Shown: positions 27,589-40,402, counted from the stretch's first letter. The stretch: DNA of 64,000 nucleotides from Tagaea sp. CACIAM 22H2 (GCA_014444615.1 PVXE01000010.1:1-64000), one strand, 5' to 3'. Notes: generated from the sequence alone by a model not told the origin. Numbers and translations: made by a program.

Positions 27589-27963
27589 ATGGACGCGAAC
27601 ACCGAGCTATTGCGGGAGTACCTCCCGATATTGCTGTTCTTGGGACTTGCGATCGCGTTGTCGGTCGTGATGGTCCTGGCCTCGCTGGTCGCCGGCCGCC
27701 AGCGCCCCGACGCCGAAAAACTCTCCGCCTACGAATGCGGATTCGAAGCCTTCGAGGATGCGCGCCGCAAATTCGACGTTCGCTTCTATCTCGTGGCCAT
27801 CCTTTTCATCATCTTCGACCTCGAAGTCGCCTTCCTCTTCCCCTGGGCCGTGGCGCTGGGCGAGATCGGCATGTTCGGTTTCTGGTCGATGGTCGTGTTC
27901 CTCGGCGTGCTGACGATCGGCTTCGCCTATGAATGGCGCAAGGGAGCGCTCGAATGGGAGTGA
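27589..27963 (+). CDS. nuoA: NADH-quinone oxidoreductase subunit A
   Basis: A 124-residue membrane subunit with three TM helices (about 12-34, 64-84, 93-113). The loop between TM1 and TM2 has [21 protein letters not shown], the most conserved part of NuoA, whose Cys is exposed in the deactive state of related enzymes. It helps form the quinone-site region with NuoH. First gene of a complete nuoA-N operon; its stop overlaps the nuoB start by 10 bp. Confidence 0.97.
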   Translation: MDANTELLREYLPILLFLGLAIALSVVMVLASLVAGRQRPDAEKLSAYECGFEAFEDARRKFDVRFYLVAILFIIFDLEVAFLFPWAVALGEIGMFGFWSMVVFLGVLTIGFAYEWRKGALEWE

Positions 27964-28502
27964 TCCAGATCCCCGGTTCCGGCGCGCCGCTGCCGCCGGG
28001 TGCCGCGCAAGACGCGCTGCTGAAGGCGGCGACCGACGAGCTGACCGAGAAGGGCTTCGTTATCGCCCAGCTCGACAAGCTGGTCGCTTGGGCGCGCACC
28101 GGCTCGCTGTGGCCGATGACGTTCGGCCTTGCGTGCTGTGCTGTCGAGATGATGCACACGGCCGCCAGCCGCTACGACCTCGACCGTTTCGGTCTGGTCT
28201 TCCGGCCGAGCCCGCGCCAATCCGACGTGATGATCGTCGCGGGCACGCTGACCAACAAAATGGCGCCCGCCTTGCGCAAGGTCTACGACCAGATGGCCGA
28301 GCCGCGCTGGGTGCTGTCGATGGGCAGCTGCGCCAATGGCGGCGGCTACTACCATTACAGCTACTCGGTGGTGCGCGGTTGCGACCGGATCGTGCCGGTC
28401 GACATCTACGTGCCCGGCTGTCCGCCGACCGCCGAGGCGCTGCTCTACGGAATTCTGCAGCTTCAGAAGAAGATCAAGCGCACGACCTCCATCCTGCGCT
28501 AG
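27954..28502 (+). CDS. nuoB: NADH-quinone oxidoreductase subunit B
   Basis: A 182-residue peripheral-arm subunit that holds cluster N2, the last Fe-S centre before quinone. The ligands are the tandem Cys61-Cys62 ([10 protein letters not shown]), Cys126 (MGSCANGGG) and Cys156 (VPGCPPTAE). The ATG at 27954 overlaps the end of nuoA and follows AGGGAG by 8 nt. Length and motifs are normal for alphaproteobacteria. Confidence 0.98.
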   Translation: MGVIQIPGSGAPLPPGAAQDALLKAATDELTEKGFVIAQLDKLVAWARTGSLWPMTFGLACCAVEMMHTAASRYDLDRFGLVFRPSPRQSDVMIVAGTLTNKMAPALRKVYDQMAEPRWVLSMGSCANGGGYYHYSYSVVRGCDRIVPVDIYVPGCPPTAEALLYGILQLQKKIKRTTSILR

Positions 28503-28528
28503 TTCGGGTTTTTGGGAGCCGGTACTTC

Positions 28529-29170
28529 ATGGCCGAGTGGGTGGACGAGGGGCTTCAGCCCCTGGCCGAGCGGATCGCGGGCGCTTTGGGCGCCGATCTG
28601 ATCGGTCACGAGATCGCGAAGGGCGAGCTGGCGCTGACGGTGCGCCGCGACGCCATCGTTGGCGTGTTGACGTATCTGCGCGACGACGACGCGTGCAAGT
28701 TCGGCGCTCTGATGGATGTGTGCGGCGTCGATTGGCCGGCCAAGCCCGAGCGGTTCGAGGTCGTCTATAATCTTCTGTCGATGCGCCATAACCGGCGTAT
28801 CCGCGTGAAGCTGACGACCGACGAAAACACGCCGGTTCCTTCGGCCGTGGGCGTGTTCCCGTCGGCGGGCTGGTTCGAGCGCGAGACCTGGGACATGTAC
28901 GGCGTGTTCTTCGCCGACCATCCCGATCTGCGCCGCATCCTCACCGATTACGGTTTCGAAGGGCATCCGCTGCGCAAGGACTTCCCGCTCACGGGCCATG
29001 TCGAAGTGCGCTACGACGCCGAACAGCGCCGCGTGGTCTACGAACGCGTGAAGCTGACGCAGGATTTCCGCAGCTTCGACTTCCTGTCGCCGTGGGAAGG
29101 CTTGGGCCTCAATCAGCTCGGCGAGCCGAAGGCGCCGCTGCCGGGCGACGAGAAGGCGAAGGGACAGTAA
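28529..29170 (+). CDS. nuoC: NADH-quinone oxidoreductase subunit C
   Basis: A 213-residue 30-kDa subunit of the peripheral arm, separate from nuoD (not the nuoCD fusion of enterobacteria). It contains the family signature [19 protein letters not shown], followed by [19 protein letters not shown]. It stabilises the Q-module by contact with NuoD. The ATG at 28529 gives [12 protein letters not shown]; the frame is open far upstream through nuoB, which is a different frame. nuoD starts 2 nt after the stop. Confidence 0.97.
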   Translation: MAEWVDEGLQPLAERIAGALGADLIGHEIAKGELALTVRRDAIVGVLTYLRDDDACKFGALMDVCGVDWPAKPERFEVVYNLLSMRHNRRIRVKLTTDENTPVPSAVGVFPSAGWFERETWDMYGVFFADHPDLRRILTDYGFEGHPLRKDFPLTGHVEVRYDAEQRRVVYERVKLTQDFRSFDFLSPWEGLGLNQLGEPKAPLPGDEKAKGQ

Positions 29171-29172
29171 TC

Positions 29173-30402
29173 ATGGCCGAACCCGCCGCCACCGCGAATG
29201 CCGCGACCGATCCGGATCACGCCGCCGGTCAGGTCAAGATCAAGAATTACTCGCTGAATTTCGGGCCGCAACATCCGGCCGCGCACGGCGTGCTGCGCCT
29301 CGTGCTCGAAATGGACGGCGAGGTGATCGAGCGCGCCGATCCGCATATCGGGCTGTTGCACCGGGGAACCGAGAAACTCATCGAGTACAAGACGTATCTG
29401 CAGGCGGTGCCGTATTTCGACCGCCTCGACTACGTCTCGCCGATGAACCAGGAGCACGCCTACGCGCTGGCGGTGGAAAAGCTCTTGGGCATCCAGGCGC
29501 CGCCGCGCGCGCAATATATCCGCGTGCTCTACGCCGAAATCGGCCGCATCCTGAATCACATCCTCAACGTCACGACCTTCGCCCTCGACGTCGGCGCGAT
29601 GACGCCGCTGCTGTGGGGCTTCGAGGAACGCGAGACGTTGATGGAGTTCTACGAGCGCGTGTGCGGTGCGCGCCTGCACGCGGCGTATTTCCGTCCGGGC
29701 GGCGTGTCGCAGGATCTGCCCGCGGGTCTCGCCGACGACATGATGAAGTTCGTCGAGCATTTCCCCAAGATCCTCGACGACATCGAAACGCTGCTGACCG
29801 AGAACCGCATCTTCAAGCAGCGCACGGTCGATATCGGCGTCGTGTCGAAGGACGACGCGCTGGCCTGGGGCTTCTCGGGCCCGATGGTGCGCGGCTCCGG
29901 CATTCCGTGGGATCTGCGCAAGTCGCAGCCCTACGACGCCTACGACCAGATGGAATTCGACGTGCCCATCGGCAAGAACGGCGATTGCTACGATCGCTAT
30001 CTGTGCCGCATGGAGGAAATGCGCCAGTCGCTGCGGATCATGAAGCAGTGCCTGGAGAAGATGCCTTCGGGTCCCGTCAAGGGCCCGGACCGCAAGGTGA
30101 CGCCGCCCACGCGCGGCGAGATGAAGCGCTCGATGGAAGCGCTGATCCATCACTTCAAGCTCTATACCGAGGGCTATCACGTGCCCGCGGGCGAAACCTA
30201 CACCGCCGTCGAAGCGCCCAAGGGCGAGTTCGGCGTGTATCTCGTCGCCGACGGCACCAACAAACCCTATCGCTGTAAGATCCGCGCGCCGGGATTCGCG
30301 TTCCTGCAGGCGATGGACTTCCTTTCCAAGGGCCACATGCTGGCCGACGTCGTCGCGATCATCGGTTCGCTCGACATCGTGTTCGGGGAGATCGATCGAT
30401 GA
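29173..30402 (+). CDS. nuoD: NADH-quinone oxidoreductase subunit D
   Basis: A 409-residue 49-kDa subunit that forms the quinone-binding pocket with NuoB. The conserved loop [18 protein letters not shown] and the later [11 protein letters not shown] and [16 protein letters not shown] blocks are clear. It descends from the large subunit of NiFe hydrogenases but lacks the metal cysteines. The stop overlaps the nuoE start (ATGA). Confidence 0.98.
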   Translation: MAEPAATANAATDPDHAAGQVKIKNYSLNFGPQHPAAHGVLRLVLEMDGEVIERADPHIGLLHRGTEKLIEYKTYLQAVPYFDRLDYVSPMNQEHAYALAVEKLLGIQAPPRAQYIRVLYAEIGRILNHILNVTTFALDVGAMTPLLWGFEERETLMEFYERVCGARLHAAYFRPGGVSQDLPAGLADDMMKFVEHFPKILDDIETLLTENRIFKQRTVDIGVVSKDDALAWGFSGPMVRGSGIPWDLRKSQPYDAYDQMEFDVPIGKNGDCYDRYLCRMEEMRQSLRIMKQCLEKMPSGPVKGPDRKVTPPTRGEMKRSMEALIHHFKLYTEGYHVPAGETYTAVEAPKGEFGVYLVADGTNKPYRCKIRAPGFAFLQAMDFLSKGHMLADVVAIIGSLDIVFGEIDR

Positions 30403-31040
30403 GCGGCGGCAAGCCCAGCGTCGAACAGCCGGCGAGCTTCGTTTTCACGCCCGAGTATCTGGCACGCGCGCAACGCATCATCGCCAAATACCCGCCGGGC
30501 CGTCAGGCCAGCGCCGTGCTGCCGCTGCTCGATCTGGCGCAGCGCCAGCATCACAATTGGCTGCCGCGCGCGGCAATGGACTATGTCGCCGGTTTGCTCG
30601 ATATGGCGCCGATCCGCGTCTACGAAGTGGCCACCTTCTATTCGATGTTCAACCTCGCCCCCGTCGGCAAGTGGTTCCTGCAGGTCTGCACGACCACGCC
30701 GTGCTGGCTGCGCGGGTCCGACGAAGTGATGGCCGCGTGCGAGCGCAAGCTCGGCATCAAGGGCCAGCAGGACGCGTCGTTCCTGCATTCGGCCGACGGC
30801 CAGTTCACGGTGCGCGAAGTCGAATGCCTGGGGGCGTGCGTCAACGCGCCGGTCATCCAGGTGAACGACGATTTCTACGAGGACCTCGACGGTCCGCTGA
30901 CGGAAAAGCTGATCGATGCGCTGCGCAGCGGCCAAGTGCCGCCGAAGGGCTCGATGAAGGGCCGTCAGCATTCGATGCCCGAAGGCGGGCGCACGTCGCT
31001 GACCGAGTTCGCGGCCAAGACGGGTGCTGGAGAAGATTGA
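30399..31040 (+). CDS. nuoE: NADH-quinone oxidoreductase subunit E
   Basis: A 213-residue 24-kDa subunit with a thioredoxin-like [2Fe-2S] domain holding cluster N1a. The four Cys appear as two pairs: CTTTPC (in [11 protein letters not shown]) and CLGAC (in [11 protein letters not shown]). It sits beside NuoF in the NADH dehydrogenase module. The C-terminal tail ([20 protein letters not shown]) is typical of alphaproteobacteria. The start overlaps nuoD by 4 bp, and the stop overlaps nuoF by 1 bp. Confidence 0.97.
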   Translation: MSGGKPSVEQPASFVFTPEYLARAQRIIAKYPPGRQASAVLPLLDLAQRQHHNWLPRAAMDYVAGLLDMAPIRVYEVATFYSMFNLAPVGKWFLQVCTTTPCWLRGSDEVMAACERKLGIKGQQDASFLHSADGQFTVREVECLGACVNAPVIQVNDDFYEDLDGPLTEKLIDALRSGQVPPKGSMKGRQHSMPEGGRTSLTEFAAKTGAGED

Positions 31041-32332
31041 TGCTGCAGGACAAGGATCGCATCTTCACCAATCTCTACGCCGACGGCGACTGGGGCCTGA
31101 AAGGCGCCATGGCGCGCGGCGATTGGGACGGCACGAAAGACATTCTCGCCAAGGGTCGCGACTGGATCATCAAGGAGATCCAGGATTCGGGCTTGCGCGG
31201 ACGCGGCGGTGCGGGCTTCCCGACCGGCATGAAGTGGTCCTTCATGCCGAAGAAATCGGATGGCCGTCCGCATTATTTGGTCGTCAACGCCGACGAATCC
31301 GAACCGGGTACGTGCAAGGATCGCGAGATCTTGCGTCACGATCCGCATAAGCTGATCGAAGGCTGCCTGATCGCCGGTTTCGCGATGGGGGCGAACGCCG
31401 CCTATATCTATGTGCGCGGCGAGTTCTATAACGAAGCCTCGCATCTCGAACTTGCGGTCCAGCAGGCTTACGACGCCAAGCTGCTCGGCGACGACGCGTG
31501 CGGCTCGGGCTGGAAGTTCGACGTCTTCGTCCATCGCGGTGCCGGCGCCTATATCTGCGGCGAAGAGACCGCGCTGATCGAAAGCCTCGAAGGCAAGAAG
31601 GGCCAGCCGCGCCTGAAGCCGCCGTTCCCGGCGGGTGTCGGCCTTTACGGTTGCCCGACGACGGTCAACAACGTCGAATCCATCGCGGTGGCGCCGACGA
31701 TCATCCGTCGCGGGGCCGCGTGGTTCGCCGGTATCGGCCGGCCCAAGAATTCGGGTACGAAGCTGTTCTGCATCTCCGGCCATGTGAACAAGCCTTGCAC
31801 GGTCGAGGAAGCGATGAGCATTCCGCTGAAGGAATTGCTCGAGAAGCATTGCGGCGGCGTGCGCGGCGGCTGGGACAATCTGCTCGCGGTCATTCCGGGC
31901 GGTTCGTCCGTTCCGGCGCTGCCCAAGTCGATCTGCGACACGGTGCTGATGGATTTCGACGCGCTGCGCGAGCATCGCTCGGGCCTGGGTACGGCCGCCG
32001 TGATCGTCATGGACAAGTCAACCGACATCGTGAAGGCGATCGCGCGTCTGTCGCGCTTCTACATGCACGAAAGCTGCGGTCAGTGCACGCCGTGCCGCGA
32101 AGGTACGGGCTGGCTCTACCGCGTCATGCAGCGCATGGTGAAGGGCCAGGCCGAGCTGTCGGAAATCGACATGCTGGAGGAGGTCACCCGCCAGATCGAA
32201 GGTCACACGATCTGCGCGCTGGGCGATGCGGCCGCATGGCCCGTGCAGGGCTTGATCCGCAATTTCCGCCCGCATTTGGAACAGCGCATCCGCGACTACA
32301 AGGCCGCGATCACGGCCCAGGCCGCCGAGTAA
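31040..32332 (+). CDS. nuoF: NADH-quinone oxidoreductase subunit F
   Basis: A 430-residue 51-kDa subunit that binds NADH and FMN. Visible are the FMN/NADH glycine loops [15 protein letters not shown] and [19 protein letters not shown], and the N3 [4Fe-4S] ligands [12 protein letters not shown] with a later Cys in HTICALGD. Electrons enter the complex here. The ATG at 31040 overlaps the nuoE stop; upstream open frame lies within nuoE and is not used. Confidence 0.98.
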   Translation: MLQDKDRIFTNLYADGDWGLKGAMARGDWDGTKDILAKGRDWIIKEIQDSGLRGRGGAGFPTGMKWSFMPKKSDGRPHYLVVNADESEPGTCKDREILRHDPHKLIEGCLIAGFAMGANAAYIYVRGEFYNEASHLELAVQQAYDAKLLGDDACGSGWKFDVFVHRGAGAYICGEETALIESLEGKKGQPRLKPPFPAGVGLYGCPTTVNNVESIAVAPTIIRRGAAWFAGIGRPKNSGTKLFCISGHVNKPCTVEEAMSIPLKELLEKHCGGVRGGWDNLLAVIPGGSSVPALPKSICDTVLMDFDALREHRSGLGTAAVIVMDKSTDIVKAIARLSRFYMHESCGQCTPCREGTGWLYRVMQRMVKGQAELSEIDMLEEVTRQIEGHTICALGDAAAWPVQGLIRNFRPHLEQRIRDYKAAITAQAAE

Positions 32333-32345
32333 CGGGAAGCGAACG

Positions 32346-34412
32346 ATGCCGAAAGTCACCATCGACGGCGAAACGATCGAAGTGCCCGCGGGCATCACGG
32401 TCCTCCAAGCCTGCGAAATCGCGGGCAAGGAAGTGCCGCGCTTCTGCTATCACGAGCGCCTGTCGGTCGCCGGCAATTGCCGCATGTGCCTGGTCGAGAT
32501 GGAGAAGAGCCCGAAGCCCGTCGCGTCTTGCGCGATGCCGGTCGCCGAAGGCCAAGTCATCAAGACCGACACGCCGCTGGTCAAGAAGGCCCGCAACGGC
32601 GTGATGGAATTCCTGCTGATCAACCATCCGCTCGACTGCCCGATCTGCGATCAGGGCGGCGAATGCGATCTGCAGGACCAAGCGATGTCCTACGGCAAGG
32701 ACAGCAGCCGCTATCACGAGAACAAGCGCGCCGTGCCCGACAAGGAAATCGGGCCGCTGGTCAAGACGACCATGACGCGCTGCATCCATTGCACGCGCTG
32801 CGTGCGCTTCTCGACCGAAGTCGCGGGCAACGAGGAGCTCGGCGCGGTGTTCCGCGGCGAGCACATGGAAATCGACACGTATGTCGAGAAGGCGCTGACC
32901 AGCGAACTCTCCGGCAATATCGTCGATTTGTGCCCGGTCGGCGCTTTGACGTCGAAGCCCTACGCGTTCACGGCGCGCCCGTGGGAACTGCGCAAGACGG
33001 AATCGATCGACGTGTTCGACGCGCTGGGCGCGTCGATCCGCGTCGATGCGCGCGGCGGCGAAGTGCTGCGCGTTCTGCCGCGCTTGAACGAGGAAACGAA
33101 CGAGGAGTGGATCGGCGACAAGTCGCGCCACGCCGTCGATGGCCTCAAGCGCCAGCGCCTCGACCGCCCGTATCTGCGCAAAGACGGCAAGCTCCAGCCC
33201 GTGTCCTGGGCCGAAGCGCTGACCGCCGCCGCCGCCAAGCTCAAGGGCACGAACGCATCACGTATCGGTGCGATCGCCGGCGATCTCGTGGACGCTGAGT
33301 CGGTCGCCGCACTGAAGGACATTCTTGCCGGGCTCGGCGTCGCCAATCTCGATTGTCGCCAGGACGGCGCCAAGATCGATCCGGCGAACCGCGCGTCGTG
33401 GCTGTTCAACTCGACCGTCCAGGGCATCGAAGATGCCGACGCGATCCTGTTGATCGGCACCAATCCGCGCTGGGAAAGCCCGGTGCTGAACGCGCGCATC
33501 CGCAAGCGCTACCGTGCGGGCGGCGTGAAGATCGCCGCGATCGGGCCGCAGCTCGATCTGCGCTACAAATACGAATATCTCGGTGCGGGCCCGACGACGC
33601 TCGCCGATGTCGCGTCGGGCAAGAACGCGTTCTTCGAGACGCTCAAGAACGCGGCCAAGCCGATGCTGATCATCGGTATGGGCGCTCTCGCGCGCGCCGA
33701 TGGTGCGGCCGTGCTCGCACTCGCGGGCGAACTCGCCGCCAAGGCCGGTATCGTCAAGGACGGCTGGAACGGCTTCAACGTGCTCAACACCGCCGCGGGC
33801 CGCGTGGGCGCGCTCGAACTCGGCTTCGTGCCGGGTGCCAATGGGCGCGACGTCGCCGGTATCGTCGAGGGTGCAAGCAAGGGCGAGATCGACGTCGTCT
33901 ATCTGCTCGGTGCCGACGAGATCGACACGTCGAAGCTCGGCAAGGCGTTCGTCATCTATCAAGGCCATCACGGCGACAAGGGTGCGCATCGCGCCGATCT
34001 GGTCCTGCCGGGTGCCGCCTACACCGAAAAGAACGCGACCTACGTGAACGTCGAAGGCCGCGCGCAGCACGCGCGCATCGCCGTGTTCCCGCCGGGCGAG
34101 GCGAAGGAGGATTGGAAGATCCTGCGCGCGCTGTCCGACGCGTTGGGCGCCAAGCTGCCTTACGATACGCTGTCGCAACTACGCGCGCGCTTGGCGAAAG
34201 CCTCGCCCGTGTTCGCCGAAATCGAAACCGCCCATCCGGCCGCTGCGCTCGGCGCACTGGGCAAGGCGGGGAATGTCGACCCGGCGGCGTTCGTCTCGCC
34301 GATCGACAATTACTATATGACCGACCCGATCAGCCGCGCCTCGGCGACGATGGCCGAGTGCACCCGGGTCTACGTGAAGGGCGAAGCGCCCCGGACCGGT
34401 ACGCATGGCTGA
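32346..34412 (+). CDS. nuoG: NADH-quinone oxidoreductase subunit G
   Basis: A 688-residue 75-kDa subunit. The N-terminal ferredoxin domain holds N1b (CYHE, then CRMCLVE and later SCAMPV). N5 has its His ligand in the [17 protein letters not shown] region, and N4 uses [10 protein letters not shown] and [14 protein letters not shown] molybdopterin-oxidoreductase-like domain without cofactor fills the rest. The length is the short alphaproteobacterial/mitochondrial type. The stop overlaps nuoH by 8 bp. Confidence 0.98.
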   Translation: MPKVTIDGETIEVPAGITVLQACEIAGKEVPRFCYHERLSVAGNCRMCLVEMEKSPKPVASCAMPVAEGQVIKTDTPLVKKARNGVMEFLLINHPLDCPICDQGGECDLQDQAMSYGKDSSRYHENKRAVPDKEIGPLVKTTMTRCIHCTRCVRFSTEVAGNEELGAVFRGEHMEIDTYVEKALTSELSGNIVDLCPVGALTSKPYAFTARPWELRKTESIDVFDALGASIRVDARGGEVLRVLPRLNEETNEEWIGDKSRHAVDGLKRQRLDRPYLRKDGKLQPVSWAEALTAAAAKLKGTNASRIGAIAGDLVDAESVAALKDILAGLGVANLDCRQDGAKIDPANRASWLFNSTVQGIEDADAILLIGTNPRWESPVLNARIRKRYRAGGVKIAAIGPQLDLRYKYEYLGAGPTTLADVASGKNAFFETLKNAAKPMLIIGMGALARADGAAVLALAGELAAKAGIVKDGWNGFNVLNTAAGRVGALELGFVPGANGRDVAGIVEGASKGEIDVVYLLGADEIDTSKLGKAFVIYQGHHGDKGAHRADLVLPGAAYTEKNATYVNVEGRAQHARIAVFPPGEAKEDWKILRALSDALGAKLPYDTLSQLRARLAKASPVFAEIETAHPAAALGALGKAGNVDPAAFVSPIDNYYMTDPISRASATMAECTRVYVKGEAPRTGTHG

Positions 34413-35421
34413 GAACGATCTCCTCTGGGGCGTGATCGTCCCCGGCGCCATCATCGTCGCGAAGATCCTCGCGATCGTGGTGCCGCTGCTCGTGGCCGTC
34501 GCCTTCCTGACGCTCGCCGAGCGTAAGGTCATCGGTGCGATGCAGTTGCGCAAAGGTCCGAACGTGGTCGGACCCTTCGGCCTGTTGCAGCCCTTCGCCG
34601 ACGGCTTGAAGCTGCTGCTCAAGGAAACCATCGTGCCGACCGGCGCCAACCGGTTCGTGTTCATGATGGCGCCGATGGTCACGTTCCTGCTCAGCCTCGT
34701 CGCCTGGGCGGTGATTCCGTTCGATTACGGGATCGTGCTGTCGGATTTGAACGTCGGCATCCTCTATCTCTTCGCGATTTCGTCGCTGGGCGTCTACGGC
34801 ATCATCATGGCCGGCTGGGCGTCGAACTCGAAATACGCGTTCCTCGGCGCGATGCGCTCCGCCGCACAGATGGTGTCCTACGAAGTCTCGATCGGCTTCG
34901 TCATCATCACCGTGCTGCTGTGTGTCGGTTCGCTGAACCTGACCGACATCGTGATGGCGCAGAAGAACATGTGGTTCGCCGTGCCGCTGTTCCCGATGTT
35001 CGTCATCTTCTTCATCTCGGCTTTGGCGGAAACGAACCGCTCGCCCTTCGACTTGCCCGAAGGCGAGTCCGAAATCGTCGCCGGCTATTTCGTCGAATAC
35101 TCGTCGATGAGCTTCGCGCTCTTCTTCCTCGGCGAATACGCGGCGATGATCCTGATGAGCGGGATGACCTCGATCCTGTTCCTGGGCGGCTGGCTGCCGC
35201 CGGTCGATATCGCGCCCTTCAACTGGGTGCCGGGCCCGATCTGGTTCGCGCTGAAGGTCGCGTTCTGCCTGTTCGTGTTCCTGTGGGTGCGCGCGACGAT
35301 GCCGCGTTACCGCTACGACCAGCTCATGCGTCTCGGTTGGAAAGTGTTCCTGCCGTTCTCGCTGTTCTGGGTGGTCTTGACCGCCGGCGTGCTGATGGCC
35401 ACCGGCTGGGTCCCGCGCTGA
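34405..35421 (+). CDS. nuoH: NADH-quinone oxidoreductase subunit H
   Basis: A 338-residue membrane subunit with eight predicted TM helices. It shapes the quinone channel at the junction of the two arms. The signature loops [19 protein letters not shown] and [18 protein letters not shown] are intact, including the acidic residues of the E-channel. It starts inside nuoG, so translation is coupled. Confidence 0.98.
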   Translation: MAENDLLWGVIVPGAIIVAKILAIVVPLLVAVAFLTLAERKVIGAMQLRKGPNVVGPFGLLQPFADGLKLLLKETIVPTGANRFVFMMAPMVTFLLSLVAWAVIPFDYGIVLSDLNVGILYLFAISSLGVYGIIMAGWASNSKYAFLGAMRSAAQMVSYEVSIGFVIITVLLCVGSLNLTDIVMAQKNMWFAVPLFPMFVIFFISALAETNRSPFDLPEGESEIVAGYFVEYSSMSFALFFLGEYAAMILMSGMTSILFLGGWLPPVDIAPFNWVPGPIWFALKVAFCLFVFLWVRATMPRYRYDQLMRLGWKVFLPFSLFWVVLTAGVLMATGWVPR

Positions 35422-35440
35422 GGGGATGGGGAGAAAGACA

Positions 35441-35932
35441 ATGGCCACCGGCTTCGACCGCGCCGCGAGATCGCTGCTTCTGTCCGAACTCGTCACGGGC
35501 ATGGCGCTGACCTTGAAGTATTTCTTCAAGCCGACCGTGACGATGAACTACCCCTACGAAAAGGGCCCGATCTCGCCGCGCTTCCGCGGCGAGCACGCGC
35601 TGCGCCGCTACGCCTCGGGCGAGGAACGTTGCATCGCGTGCAAGCTGTGCGAGGCCGTGTGCCCCGCGCAGGCGATCACGATCGAGGCCGAACCGCGCGA
35701 GGACGGCAGCCGCCGCACCACGCGCTACGACATCGATATGACGAAATGCATCTATTGCGGCTTCTGCCAGGAAGCCTGCCCGGTGGATGCGATCGTCGAA
35801 GGTCCGAATTTCGAGTTCGCGACCGAAACGCGCGAAGAGCTGATGTACAACAAAGCCAAATTGCTGGCGAACGGCGACCGCTGGGAGGCCGAAATCGCGG
35901 CCAATCTCGCGGCCGACGCGCCGTATCGTTGA
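35441..35932 (+). CDS. nuoI: NADH-quinone oxidoreductase subunit I
   Basis: A 163-residue ferredoxin-like subunit with two [4Fe-4S] clusters, N6a and N6b: [12 protein letters not shown] and [12 protein letters not shown]. It passes electrons from NuoG to NuoB. The ATG at 35441 is preferred over 35426 because GGGGAGAAAG lies a normal distance before it and the product begins [11 protein letters not shown], as expected. Confidence 0.97.
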   Translation: MATGFDRAARSLLLSELVTGMALTLKYFFKPTVTMNYPYEKGPISPRFRGEHALRRYASGEERCIACKLCEAVCPAQAITIEAEPREDGSRRTTRYDIDMTKCIYCGFCQEACPVDAIVEGPNFEFATETREELMYNKAKLLANGDRWEAEIAANLAADAPYR

Positions 35933-35942
35933 GGGCGAGGGG

Positions 35943-36560
35943 ATGCTCCAGACCATCGTCTTCTACCTGTTCTCGGCCGTGCTGATCGGCGGCGCCACCA
36001 TGGTCGTGGTCGCGCGCAACCCGGTTCACTCGGTCCTGTTCCTGATCCTGTGCTTCTTCAACGCGGCCGGCTTGTTCGTGCTGATGGGCGCGGAATTCCT
36101 CGCGATGCTGCTCGTCGTCGTCTATGTCGGCGCGGTCGCGGTGCTGTTCATGTTCGTCGTCATGATGCTGGATGTGGACTTCGCCAAGCTGCGCAGCGGC
36201 TTCGCGAACTACCTGCCCATCGGGGCGGCGATCGGCCTCGTGCTCGTGGCCGAACTCATCCTCGTCTTCGGCGCTTGGACCGTGTCGCCCGCGTTGCCCG
36301 AAGCGATGGCGCTGCCGATCCCGGATCCCTCGCAGATCCACAACACGAAGGCGCTCGGCCTCGTGCTCTACGACGATTACGTTTACGTGTTCCAGGCTTC
36401 GGGCCTTGTCCTTCTCGTCGCGATGGTGGGGGCGATCGTCCTCACTTTGCGCGAGCGCGAAGGCGTGAAGCGCCAGTCGATCGCCCGCCAGGTCGCGCGT
36501 ACGCGCGCCGAAGGTGTCGCCGTCGTCTCGGTCGAAAGCCGCAAGGGGGTCGACGTCTGA
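35943..36560 (+). CDS. nuoJ: NADH-quinone oxidoreductase subunit J
   Basis: A 205-residue membrane subunit with five TM helices. TM3 has the conserved [19 protein letters not shown] segment, whose pi-bulge is tied to the proton-pumping relay. The cytoplasmic C-terminus is basic. The stop overlaps the nuoK start (TGATG). Confidence 0.96.
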   Translation: MLQTIVFYLFSAVLIGGATMVVVARNPVHSVLFLILCFFNAAGLFVLMGAEFLAMLLVVVYVGAVAVLFMFVVMMLDVDFAKLRSGFANYLPIGAAIGLVLVAELILVFGAWTVSPALPEAMALPIPDPSQIHNTKALGLVLYDDYVYVFQASGLVLLVAMVGAIVLTLREREGVKRQSIARQVARTRAEGVAVVSVESRKGVDV

Positions 36561-36868
36561 TGGCCATCGGTCTCGCGCATTATCTCGCCGTCGCGGCGAT
36601 CCTGTTCACGCTGGGCGTGGTCGGCATCTTCCTCAATCGGAAGAACGTGATCGTCATTCTCATGTCGATCGAATTGATGCTGCTCGCGGTGAACATCAAC
36701 TTCGTCGCGTTCTCGACCCATTTGGGCGACCTGGTCGGCCAGGTCTTCGCGCTGTTCGTGCTGACCGTCGCGGCCGCCGAAGCCGCCATCGGGCTCGCGA
36801 TCCTCGTCGTCTATTTCCGCAATCGCGGGACGATCGAGGTCGACGACATCAACATGATGAAGGGCTGA
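36560..36868 (+). CDS. nuoK: NADH-quinone oxidoreductase subunit K
   Basis: A 102-residue membrane subunit with three TM helices. The two buried glutamates needed for proton pumping appear in [16 protein letters not shown] and [13 protein letters not shown]. The ATG at 36560 overlaps the nuoJ stop by one base. It is related to MrpC of Na+/H+ antiporters. Confidence 0.97.
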   Translation: MAIGLAHYLAVAAILFTLGVVGIFLNRKNVIVILMSIELMLLAVNINFVAFSTHLGDLVGQVFALFVLTVAAAEAAIGLAILVVYFRNRGTIEVDDINMMKG

Positions 36869-36876
36869 TCCGGGCC

Positions 36877-38838
36877 ATGTATTCTGCCGCCGTCCTTCTC
36901 CCGCTTCTCGGTTTCGCGATCGCCGGTCTGGCGATGGCCTCGTCGTTGCCCCACGCGACCAAGGAACGCGTCGCCCAATACGCGACCACGGGCTGCGTGA
37001 TGCTCGCGGCCTTGTTCTCTCTGGTGATCTTCCACCAGGTCGGCGTGCAGGGGCAGACCCGCACGGTCGAATTGTTCACCTGGATCGAAAGCGGCGCCTT
37101 CGTCGCCAACTGGGCGCTGAAATTCGACGCGCTTTCGGCGACGATGCTGTGCGTTGTCACCATCGTGTCGTCGATGGTGCATCTCTATTCCATCGGCTAC
37201 ATGGCCGAGGACAAGTCGATCCCGCGCTTCATGGCGTATCTGTCGCTGTTCACCTTCTTCATGCTGATGCTGGTGACGGCCGACAATTTCATCCAGATGT
37301 TCTTCGGCTGGGAAGGCGTGGGTCTCGCGTCGTACCTGCTGATCGGCTTCTGGTTCGAGAAGGACAGCGCCAACGAAGCCTCGATCAAGGCGTTCCTGGT
37401 CAACCGCGTGGGCGATTTCGGCTTCGCGCTGGGCATCTTCGCCTGCTTCCTGCTGTTCGGTTCGGTCCAGTTCGACCAGATCTTCGCGGCGGCACCGCAA
37501 TTCACCGAAGCGAAGCTCGAATTCCTGGGTAAGGAATTCCATGCGCTGACGCTGATCTGCCTGCTGCTGTTCGTCGGCGCTTGCGGCAAGTCGGCGCAGC
37601 TGTTCCTGCACACCTGGCTGCCGGACGCGATGGAAGGCCCCACGCCCGTGTCGGCCCTGATCCACGCCGCCACCATGGTGACTGCGGGCGTGTTCATGGT
37701 GTGCCGTCTGTCGCCGCTGTTCGAATACGCGCCGACCGCGCTGATGGTCGTGACGATCGTGGGCGCTTCGACTGCGCTGTTCGCCGCCTCGGTCGGCCTC
37801 GTGCAGAACGACATCAAGCGCGTGATCGCGTATTCGACCTGCTCGCAGCTCGGCTACATGTTCTTCGCGGCGGGCGTGTCGGCCTATTCGGCCGCGATGT
37901 TCCACCTGACGACCCACGCCTTCTTCAAGGCGCTGCTGTTCCTATCGGCGGGCTCGGTCATCCATGCGCTGCATCACGAGCAGGACATGCGCAAGATGGG
38001 CGGGCAGGTGTGGACCAAGATCCGCGTCACCTACGCGATGATGTGGATCGGCTCGCTGGCGCTGGCCGGCATGGGCATCCCGGGTTTGAACATCGGCTTC
38101 GCCGGGTTCTATTCGAAGGACGTGATCATGGAGGCCGCTTACGGCGTCCATACGGCCGCGGGGCAATACGCCTTCTGGCTGGGCCTCGCTGCCGCCACGA
38201 TGACCGCCTTCTATTCCTGGCGCCTGCTGTTCATGAGCTTCCACAAGGCGCCGGATACCGACCATCACGCGGTCGACCACGCGCATGAATCGCCGATGGT
38301 CATGCTGATCCCGTTGTTCGTGCTCGCCTTCGGCGCGCTGTTCTCGGGCATGGGCCTCTACTACTTCTTCGTCGGCGAAGGCCGCGAGGCGTTCTGGGGG
38401 ACGGCGATCTTCACGCTGCATGACGGTATCGAAGCTGCACACCACGCCCCGCATTGGATTCCGCCGCTGCTGATCGCGGTGGGGCTGACGGGCATCGGCA
38501 TCGCCTACGGCCTCTATATCCGCAACCCGTCCAAGCCCAAGCAGATCGCCAAGGACTTCAAGGGGCTGTACGAGTTCCTGCTGAACAAGTGGTATTTCGA
38601 CGAGCTCTACAACGCGCTGTTCGTGCGTCCGTCCTTCGTCATCGGCCGCTTCCTGTGGAAGCGCGGCGACGGAACGGTGATCGACGGTATGGGGCCCGAC
38701 GCGATCGCGGCGGGCACCTTGGTCGTCGCCAAGCGCGCCGGCAAGTTGCAGACCGGCTACGTCTATCACTACGCCTTCGCGATGCTGATCGGCATCGTGG
38801 TTCTCGCCACCTGGTACATTCTGCGGACGGGCCGCTGA
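36877..38838 (+). CDS. nuoL: NADH-quinone oxidoreductase subunit L
   Basis: A 653-residue antiporter-like subunit at the far end of the membrane arm, with about 16 TM helices plus the long lateral helix at the C-terminus. Conserved loops include [18 protein letters not shown], with the glutamate of the first channel, and [24 protein letters not shown]. The ATG at 36877 lies 9 nt after nuoK. Length is normal. Confidence 0.97.
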   Translation: MYSAAVLLPLLGFAIAGLAMASSLPHATKERVAQYATTGCVMLAALFSLVIFHQVGVQGQTRTVELFTWIESGAFVANWALKFDALSATMLCVVTIVSSMVHLYSIGYMAEDKSIPRFMAYLSLFTFFMLMLVTADNFIQMFFGWEGVGLASYLLIGFWFEKDSANEASIKAFLVNRVGDFGFALGIFACFLLFGSVQFDQIFAAAPQFTEAKLEFLGKEFHALTLICLLLFVGACGKSAQLFLHTWLPDAMEGPTPVSALIHAATMVTAGVFMVCRLSPLFEYAPTALMVVTIVGASTALFAASVGLVQNDIKRVIAYSTCSQLGYMFFAAGVSAYSAAMFHLTTHAFFKALLFLSAGSVIHALHHEQDMRKMGGQVWTKIRVTYAMMWIGSLALAGMGIPGLNIGFAGFYSKDVIMEAAYGVHTAAGQYAFWLGLAAATMTAFYSWRLLFMSFHKAPDTDHHAVDHAHESPMVMLIPLFVLAFGALFSGMGLYYFFVGEGREAFWGTAIFTLHDGIEAAHHAPHWIPPLLIAVGLTGIGIAYGLYIRNPSKPKQIAKDFKGLYEFLLNKWYFDELYNALFVRPSFVIGRFLWKRGDGTVIDGMGPDAIAAGTLVVAKRAGKLQTGYVYHYAFAMLIGIVVLATWYILRTGR

Positions 38839-38842
38839 GATC

Positions 38843-40402
38843 ATGACCGACTGGCCCATCCTTTCCCTCGTCGCGTTCCTGCCGCTGGCCGGGGCGCTGT
38901 TCATCCTGCTGCTCAACGGCACCGAGGAAGCCGTGGCCCGCAACGCGCGCTGGGCGGCGTTGTGGACCTCGCTGGTCGTGTTCGTGCTGTCGCTGCCGAT
39001 CTGGTTCGGCTTCGATCGTTCCAGCGCGGAATTCCAGTTCGTCGAGCACCATGTGTGGATCCCCGGCTACGGGATCGCCTATCACGTCGGCGTCGACGGC
39101 ATTTCGGCGCCCTTCGTGCTGCTGTCGACCTTCCTTACGCCGCTGTGCATCGCCGCATCCTGGCACGTCGAAAAGCGCGTGCGGGAGTACATGATCGCGT
39201 TCCTGGTGCTGGAAACCTTCATGGTCGGCACCTTCATCGCGCTCGACCTCGTGCTGTTCTACGTCTTCTTCGAAGCCGTGCTGATCCCGATGTTCCTGAT
39301 CATCGGCGTGTGGGGCGGGGCGCGGCGCGTCTATTCGGCGTTCAAGTTCTTCCTCTACACGCTGCTCGGCTCGGTGCTGATGCTGATCGCGATGCTGGCG
39401 ATGTATTGGCAGACCGAGACGACGAATATCGTCGAGCTGTTCGACTACGATTTCCCGCGCCAGATGCAGATGTGGCTGTGGCTCGCCTTCTTCGCGTCCT
39501 TCGCGGTGAAGGTGCCGATGTGGCCCGTGCACACCTGGCTGCCCGACGCGCACGTCGAAGCGCCGACGGCGGGCTCGGTCATCCTGGCCGGCGTGCTGTT
39601 GAAGATGGGCGGCTACGGCATGATCCGCTTCTCGCTGCCGATGTTCCCGGAAGCGAGCGACTATTTCACGCCGCTCGTCTTCGCGCTGTCGATCGTCGCG
39701 GTCATCTACACCTCGCTCGTCGCGCTGGTGCAAGAAGACATGAAGAAGCTGATCGCCTATTCGTCGGTCGCCCATATGGGCTTCGTGACGCTGGGCCTGT
39801 TCGCGGGCAACCGTCAGGGCGTGGAAGGGGCGATGTTCCAGATGATCGCGCATGGCGTGGTCTCGGGCGCGTTGTTCCTTTGCGTGGGCGTCGTCTACGA
39901 CCGCCTGCACACGCGCGAGATCAAGCGCTATGGCGGTCTCGTCCATCGCATGCCGGTCTACGCGGCCGTGTTCATGGTGTTCACCATGGGCGCCGTCGGC
40001 CTGCCGGGTACGGCCGGGTTCGTGGGCGAAATTCTTGTGCTGACCGGCACCTATCAGGCCTCGACCTGGGCCGCCGCGCTCGCGGCCACCGGCGTGATCC
40101 TGGGGGCGGCCTACATGCTCTATCTCTATCGCCGCGTGATCTTCGGCAAGCTGGTGCGCGACGATCTCAAGGACATGCTCGACCTCGATTGGCGCGAGAA
40201 GCTGATCTTCGCGCCGTTGATCGTCGCCACGCTGTGGCTCGGCATCCAGCCCAAGCCCGTGCTCGACATGATGGGAACGACGATCCAATCGGTCGTCGAT
40301 CGCTACGAGGCCACGCGCGGCACGCATAACCACGCCGACGCCAAGGCGCCGACGCAAGCTCAAGTTCCGGTGAACACGGCGCCGGCGGAGATCGCCCGAT
40401 GA
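38843..40402 (+). CDS. nuoM: NADH-quinone oxidoreductase subunit M
   Basis: A 519-residue antiporter-like proton-pumping subunit with about 14 TM helices. The key pieces [18 protein letters not shown] (channel glutamate) and [21 protein letters not shown] are intact. The stop overlaps the nuoN start (ATGA). Confidence 0.97.
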   Translation: MTDWPILSLVAFLPLAGALFILLLNGTEEAVARNARWAALWTSLVVFVLSLPIWFGFDRSSAEFQFVEHHVWIPGYGIAYHVGVDGISAPFVLLSTFLTPLCIAASWHVEKRVREYMIAFLVLETFMVGTFIALDLVLFYVFFEAVLIPMFLIIGVWGGARRVYSAFKFFLYTLLGSVLMLIAMLAMYWQTETTNIVELFDYDFPRQMQMWLWLAFFASFAVKVPMWPVHTWLPDAHVEAPTAGSVILAGVLLKMGGYGMIRFSLPMFPEASDYFTPLVFALSIVAVIYTSLVALVQEDMKKLIAYSSVAHMGFVTLGLFAGNRQGVEGAMFQMIAHGVVSGALFLCVGVVYDRLHTREIKRYGGLVHRMPVYAAVFMVFTMGAVGLPGTAGFVGEILVLTGTYQASTWAAALAATGVILGAAYMLYLYRRVIFGKLVRDDLKDMLDLDWREKLIFAPLIVATLWLGIQPKPVLDMMGTTIQSVVDRYEATRGTHNHADAKAPTQAQVPVNTAPAEIAR